From positions 434,001 to 498,000 of the forward strand of contig CCSI01000002.1 in assembly GCA_000756795.1 (NCBI GenBank): a stretch of 64,000 bases of DNA. Direction: 5' to 3'. This DNA is from Qipengyuania vulgaris. GTDB lineage: Bacteria > Pseudomonadota > Alphaproteobacteria > Sphingomonadales > Sphingomonadaceae. Of the stretch, positions 60,587 to 64,000 are shown piece after piece. Position numbers and translations under genes: made by a program. Every line of letters begins with the position of its first letter. Position 1 is the first letter of the stretch. Below the pieces are notes generated by a model. That model saw only the letters and a list, made by a program, of their open reading frames with translations. It ran no database searches and was not told the origin of the DNA.

Positions 60587-62350
60587 ATGAGCGGTCCCAA
60601 GATCCTGCTCGTGATCGGAGGCGGTATTGCCGCCTACAAGTCGTGCGAACTCGTGCGCCTGATCAAGAAGGCGGGCGGCGATGTCACCTGCGTGCTGACC
60701 GAGGGCGGCCAGCAGTTCGTCACGCCCATGGCGCTCGCCGCTCTGTCCGAGAACAAGGTCTACACCTCGCTCTTCGATCTCAAGGACGAGGTCGAGATGG
60801 GGCATATCCAGCTTTCGCGGAATGCCGACCTCGTGGTCGTCTGCCCCGCGACGGCGGACCTGCTCGCCAAGATGGCGGCGGGCATCGCGGACGATCTGGC
60901 CACCACGCTGATTCTCGCGACCGACAAGCCGGTCGTCACCGTGCCGGCGATGAATGTGCGTATGTGGGAGCATTCGGCGACCCAGCGTAACGCCGAATGG
61001 CTGCGCCAGGCGGGCGTCACCGTGATGGACCCCGATGAAGGCGCGATGGCTTGCGGCGAATTTGGCCCCGGCCGACTGCCCGAACCCGTCGCGATCCTGC
61101 AGAAGATTGCCGAACAGCTCGACCTCGATATCGACGCTGCTGCGATCGCTCCGGCCACGCCCGCGCTCGCGCCACCTGCTCCGGAAGAGGAAGACGCGAG
61201 CGAGGAAGAGGTCGAGGCTGAAGTCCAGGCCGACGCAGGCGAGGACGAGGACATCGCCCTCGAAGCGCTCGAACCCGAGGACGAGGAAGAGCCCAAAAGC
61301 GGCCTCGGTAGCCTGCTCTCCGCAATCATCCCGCGTTCGACGGCCAAGCGCAGCCACGAGGAAATCGACGAGGAATTCGAGGATTTCGGCGACGAGGAGC
61401 CCGAGCTCGACGACGTCGAGATGCTCGACGATGCGCCGCCGGAAGAAACACCCGAATTCAAGCCCGACATGGGCGGCCTGCTGGCCAAGAAGGGTGGCGC
61501 ATCCTCCGCCCCGCCGACCGACAAGGACGCGATCAACCACACGGTCGGCAAGAAGGACAAGCGCGCCGTCGCGCAGCCGATCCCCGAAGAGGTCGAAGTG
61601 CTCGAGCCGGAAAGCCCGCTCGAAGCCGATCCTCTGCATGGCCAGGCGATCTTCGACGAAGATCCCGAACACCGCCCGCTCTATGGCAAGCACGTGCTGG
61701 TCACGGCCGGCCCGACGCGCGAGCCGATCGATCCGGTACGCTACATCGCCAACCGTTCGAGCGGCAAGCAGGGCTTCGCCATTGCCGCCATGGCCGCCGC
61801 TGCCGGCGCGCGCGTCACGCTGGTTGCAGGCCCGGTCCACCTGCCGACGCCGGTCGGTGTCGACCGTATCGATGTCGAAACGGCAGAGGACATGGCCGAG
61901 GAAGTGCGCAATGCGCTGCCCGCCGATGCCGCCTTCATGGTCGCTGCCGTGGCCGACTGGAAGAGCCGCCACGTTGCTGGCGAGAAAATGAAGAAGCGCG
62001 GCTCTGCGCCGCCTGCTCTCATCCTTGCCGAGAACCCCGATATCCTCGCCGCCGTGGCTGCCGGGCGCAAGCGTCCGCATCTCCTCATCGGCTTTGCCGC
62101 CGAGACGGAAAACGTGGTCGAGAACGCCAAGTCCAAGCGCAAGCGCAAGGGCGCCGACTGGATTGTGGCAAACAATGTCGCGGGCGGCATGGGCGAAAGC
62201 GTGATGGGCGGGGACTTGAACCAAGTACACATCGTCACGCAGGGCGGGGTCGAAAGCCTGGCCGAAATGCCCAAGGAAGACGTGGCTCGCGAACTGGTGC
62301 GCCGCGCTGCCGAAGCCCTCGTGGAGCCGGAGCCCGATCCGCGTGACTGA
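60587..62350 (+). CDS. coaBC: Bifunctional phosphopantothenoylcysteine decarboxylase / phosphopantothenate-cysteine ligase with acidic insert
   Basis: This 587-residue enzyme carries out two steps of coenzyme A synthesis. CoaC (1-181) is a flavin domain with H73, the PAMNVRMW motif (120-127) and C156 in [13 protein letters not shown]. CoaB (about 368-587) has [20 protein letters not shown] and the EKMKKRG lysines. Between them lies an insert of about 185 residues, rich in Glu, Asp, Pro and Ala; usual CoaBC is about 400 residues. ATG 60587 follows CAGGAAG. The dut gene starts within its end. Confidence 0.95.
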   Translation: MSGPKILLVIGGGIAAYKSCELVRLIKKAGGDVTCVLTEGGQQFVTPMALAALSENKVYTSLFDLKDEVEMGHIQLSRNADLVVVCPATADLLAKMAAGIADDLATTLILATDKPVVTVPAMNVRMWEHSATQRNAEWLRQAGVTVMDPDEGAMACGEFGPGRLPEPVAILQKIAEQLDLDIDAAAIAPATPALAPPAPEEEDASEEEVEAEVQADAGEDEDIALEALEPEDEEEPKSGLGSLLSAIIPRSTAKRSHEEIDEEFEDFGDEEPELDDVEMLDDAPPEETPEFKPDMGGLLAKKGGASSAPPTDKDAINHTVGKKDKRAVAQPIPEEVEVLEPESPLEADPLHGQAIFDEDPEHRPLYGKHVLVTAGPTREPIDPVRYIANRSSGKQGFAIAAMAAAAGARVTLVAGPVHLPTPVGVDRIDVETAEDMAEEVRNALPADAAFMVAAVADWKSRHVAGEKMKKRGSAPPALILAENPDILAAVAAGRKRPHLLIGFAAETENVVENAKSKRKRKGADWIVANNVAGGMGESVMGGDLNQVHIVTQGGVESLAEMPKEDVARELVRRAAEALVEPEPDPRD

Positions 62351-62804
62351 TACGGTCGATGTGAAGATCAAGCGCCTGCCGCACGGTCACGGGCTCGACC
62401 TGCCCGCTTACGCCACCGACGGCGCTGCAGGCATGGATGTACTGTCCGCGGAAAGTGTCACTCTGAAGCGCGGCCAGCGCCATGCGGTCGCGACCGGCCT
62501 TTCGATGGCCATTCCGCAGGGCTACGAAATACAGGTCCGGCCCCGCTCGGGCCTTGCACTGAAGCACGGCATCACCGTGCCCAACACGCCCGGAACCATC
62601 GACAGCGACTATCGCGGCGAGTTGAAAATAATCCTCATCAACCACGGCGATGACGATTTCGCGATAGAGCGCGGCGACCGCGTCGCGCAGCTCGTGCTCG
62701 CGCCCGTAACGCAGGCCGCATGGGAAGAGGTCGACGACCTCGATGCGACGACCCGCGGGGAAGGCGGCTTCGGTTCGACCGGCGGATACACCGAACAGCA
62801 TTAA
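62343..62804 (+). CDS. dut: Deoxyuridine 5'-triphosphate nucleotidohydrolase
   Basis: This 153-residue trimeric enzyme turns dUTP into dUMP and keeps uracil out of DNA. The five motifs are visible: [38 protein letters not shown] and the C-terminal [14 protein letters not shown] 62343 overlaps the coaBC end by 8 nt, so translation is coupled, in the dfp-dut order common in proteobacteria. Confidence 0.96.
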   Translation: MTDTVDVKIKRLPHGHGLDLPAYATDGAAGMDVLSAESVTLKRGQRHAVATGLSMAIPQGYEIQVRPRSGLALKHGITVPNTPGTIDSDYRGELKIILINHGDDDFAIERGDRVAQLVLAPVTQAAWEEVDDLDATTRGEGGFGSTGGYTEQH

Positions 62805-62965
62805 TCTTCGGCGACATTTTCGCGCTTTTTGCTGCCACCATATATCATGCTTCCACTGTCACCGAGCATAGCAGCTTGGTCGTTCCAGCTGGCAGCAAAG
62901 ACTGCAACTCGCGACTATTAATCGCACACCGGTATCTGCTCGGCGGTGCGGGCATCGGCACCGGA

Positions 62966-63436
62966 ATGGCACTTACAGCGCTTTGGCGCGGGGAGCGAAG
63001 CTGGGCCGTCGTGGCAGGAGGGGCGGCAGGCGGCGTGGTCGTGGGGGCGCTGGGCTCGGCGCTGGCAAGTTACGGCTTGCGGGCGCTCACCGGGATGGAA
63101 TTGGGCAGGGTTACGGGGCTGTTCGAAGGAATGGTGCTGGGGCTGGCGGCTGCAGCAGCGACGGTCGTCGCGTGGAGGCTTTCCCTCGCGCGGCCAGTGG
63201 CGGTTGTCGCAGCGCTCGTTTGTGGCGCGGGAATCGCCGCCATGACCGCCGCGGCTGGAGGGCGCTTCTACGCGACCACGCTGGCGATACTCGAATGGCG
63301 CTTCCCGCATTCGGACCTCCGCATGGCGGGGGTTGGAAGCGCGCTCGGAGAAATCGGGACCGCCACGCTCGAAGGTGCGGTCTTCGCCGCCTGCATCACT
63401 TTCACTAACATCATCGCGAAATCGCGACAGATATGA
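62966..63436 (+). CDS. Hydrophobic membrane protein, uncertain start
   Basis: This frame gives 156 residues with about four Ala/Gly/Val-rich helices from ATG 62966. The frame stays open upstream to 62720, and the preceding codons (RYLLGGAGIGTG) are also hydrophobic, so a TTG at 62876 may be the true start. Alternatively this is the remaining C-terminal membrane part of a larger protein. I do not recognise it. The 160 nt after dut are AT-richer than the neighbours. Confidence 0.55.
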   Translation: MALTALWRGERSWAVVAGGAAGGVVVGALGSALASYGLRALTGMELGRVTGLFEGMVLGLAAAAATVVAWRLSLARPVAVVAALVCGAGIAAMTAAAGGRFYATTLAILEWRFPHSDLRMAGVGSALGEIGTATLEGAVFAACITFTNIIAKSRQI

Positions 63437-63466
63437 AAAAGGGCGGCCCGATCCTTGGCCGCCCTT
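63436..63466 (-). terminator. Terminator between the membrane protein and the DUF4136 gene
   Basis: GGGCGGCC (63441-63448) pairs with GGCCGCCC (63457-63464), extended by AA/TT. On the minus strand TTTTT follows, so it serves the DUF4136 gene; on the plus strand only TTCT follows. Confidence 0.8.
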
Positions 63467-63496
63467 CTCGTGTTTCCCGTCCGGGGTTCGTCCGGC

Positions 63497-64000
63497 TTAC
63501 CGCACGCGGCGGACCGTGTTCTCGTCTTCCGGTTTGACCGTAATGCGCACCGTCTCGCCCGAATTGCCGGGGAAATCGGTGAACATGGCTTCGACCAGGT
63601 TCGGCACGAGGTACTGCAGGCGGTTCGAGCGCGACAGGGCCTGCGCCTTGCCTTCGAACAGGCGCTCGCCAGTGGCGGCGCGGTCGATCTTCATCTCGAT
63701 TCCGCTGGTGTAGACCGTGTAGCTGCGAACTTCCGGGCCACCCATCCACGGGTCGTAGAAGCCGTAGCCCCAGGGCCGTCCGGCATAGCCGACGCGCACG
63801 ATGCGGCCATCGCGGGTGCGGACATAGCGCGGGCGGTAATAGGGCGAACGATGCCCGTAATATCCCATGCGGCCATAGGCACGCCACGGCGAATAGAACG
63901 GGTCGTGCATGCCGGTGGTGCGCACACGCTCGCGGCCTTCATCGACACCGTAGTCGAAACGGACGAGCAGCGTGGCATCCTCGGGCGAGGCAGCCTGCGC
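63497..64000 (-). CDS. DUF4136-like protein, C-terminal part
   Basis: The frame is open to the window edge, so the N-terminus is missing. About 167 residues are visible. After VRFDYGVDEGRERVRTTGMH comes a Tyr/Arg/Gly-rich stretch (about 12 Tyr: YYGHRSPYYRPRYVRTRDGR). A short soluble domain (GIEMKIDRAATGERLFEGKA, VEAMFTDFPGNSGETVRITV) follows, typical of DUF4136 proteins, which are usually exported or lipid-anchored. The function is unknown. Confidence 0.72.
   Translation of the reverse strand, partial: AQAASPEDATLLVRFDYGVDEGRERVRTTGMHDPFYSPWRAYGRMGYYGHRSPYYRPRYVRTRDGRIVRVGYAGRPWGYGFYDPWMGGPEVRSYTVYTSGIEMKIDRAATGERLFEGKAQALSRSNRLQYLVPNLVEAMFTDFPGNSGETVRITVKPEDENTVRRVR

Noticed and set aside
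60428-62371. 647-codon open frame on the minus strand opposite coaBC
   Set aside because: The frame mirrors the acidic insert and the catalytic domains; it has a low-complexity Arg/His/Asp composition and no domain.

Overview
The window looks like a chromosomal segment of a GC-rich alphaproteobacterium, most likely Sphingomonadales and probably Erythrobacteraceae. This is inferred from gene content (TonB receptor of sphingomonad type, small Asp+2 acidic lipoproteins, GlnD, class III ADH/FghA, mutM-ubiE-ubiB-coaBC-dut order) and from three classes of palindromic intergenic repeats typical of that group. No database search was run. Coding is dense, with many 1 to 4 nt stop/start overlaps and several convergent genes overlapping at their ends. 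No rRNA, tRNA, CRISPR array, prophage or IS transposase is visible.

Layout. 1-5.1 kb: 3' end of glnD, a TonB-dependent receptor, and the divergent pair yggS / ThiE-like. 5.2-12.5 kb: ftsK, a DUF389 membrane protein, a NIT-domain chemoreceptor and alanine dehydrogenase, with a 19-bp palindrome between the last two. 12.5-20.5 kb: a membrane diguanylate cyclase, a thioesterase, an orphan membrane protein, an S9 oligopeptidase and an M24 aminopeptidase. 20.5-24.5 kb: VOC and cupin proteins, a six-EF-hand exported protein, then an OmpR-type regulator and its histidine kinase. 24.5-33.7 kb: HerA-like ATPase, fused pabB-pabC, rluA-type synthase, arfB, rpmG, lolA, xth, GTP cyclohydrolase II, GNAT and psd. 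33.7-37.2 kb: a DksA-type zinc finger, an SPFH membrane protein with a ribbon-helix-helix/AT-hook protein, and recQ. 37.3-42.3 kb: two small lipoproteins, then acyl-CoA dehydrogenase, CoA transferase and thiolase, and PPK2. 42.4-49.6 kb: phenylalanine hydroxylase, tandem acidic lipoproteins, GlsB-like protein, uppP, M13 peptidase and an ABC exporter. 49.7-54.3 kb: PHA depolymerase, a small GIY-YIG nuclease bounded by inverted repeats, and a formaldehyde-detoxification operon. 54.4-64 kb: two exported proteins, a GST, a small membrane protein, mutM, ubiE, ubiB, coaBC, dut, two membrane proteins and the end of a DUF4136 gene.

The genes serve carbon/reserve metabolism (PHA depolymerase, thiolase set, PPK2, alanine dehydrogenase), one-carbon detoxification, envelope upkeep (uppP, lolA, psd, lipoproteins, TonB receptor), cofactor and quinone synthesis (CoA, riboflavin, folate, ubiquinone) and DNA maintenance (ftsK, recQ, xth, mutM, dut).

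The most interesting signal is a REP-like repeat family. Two copies form a perfect 29-bp inverted repeat around the GIY-YIG nuclease gene (51057-51444). Two diverged copies form a gene-less inverted pair at 24478-24555, in which the stem bases differ between copies but stay paired while the loop is kept. This resembles an autonomous element and its non-autonomous derivative, with a GIY-YIG nuclease where REP systems usually have a RAYT. Second is an AT-rich, nearly perfect 28-bp palindrome over the promoter of the SPFH/ribbon-helix-helix operon, whose small regulator carries an AT-hook-like tail.
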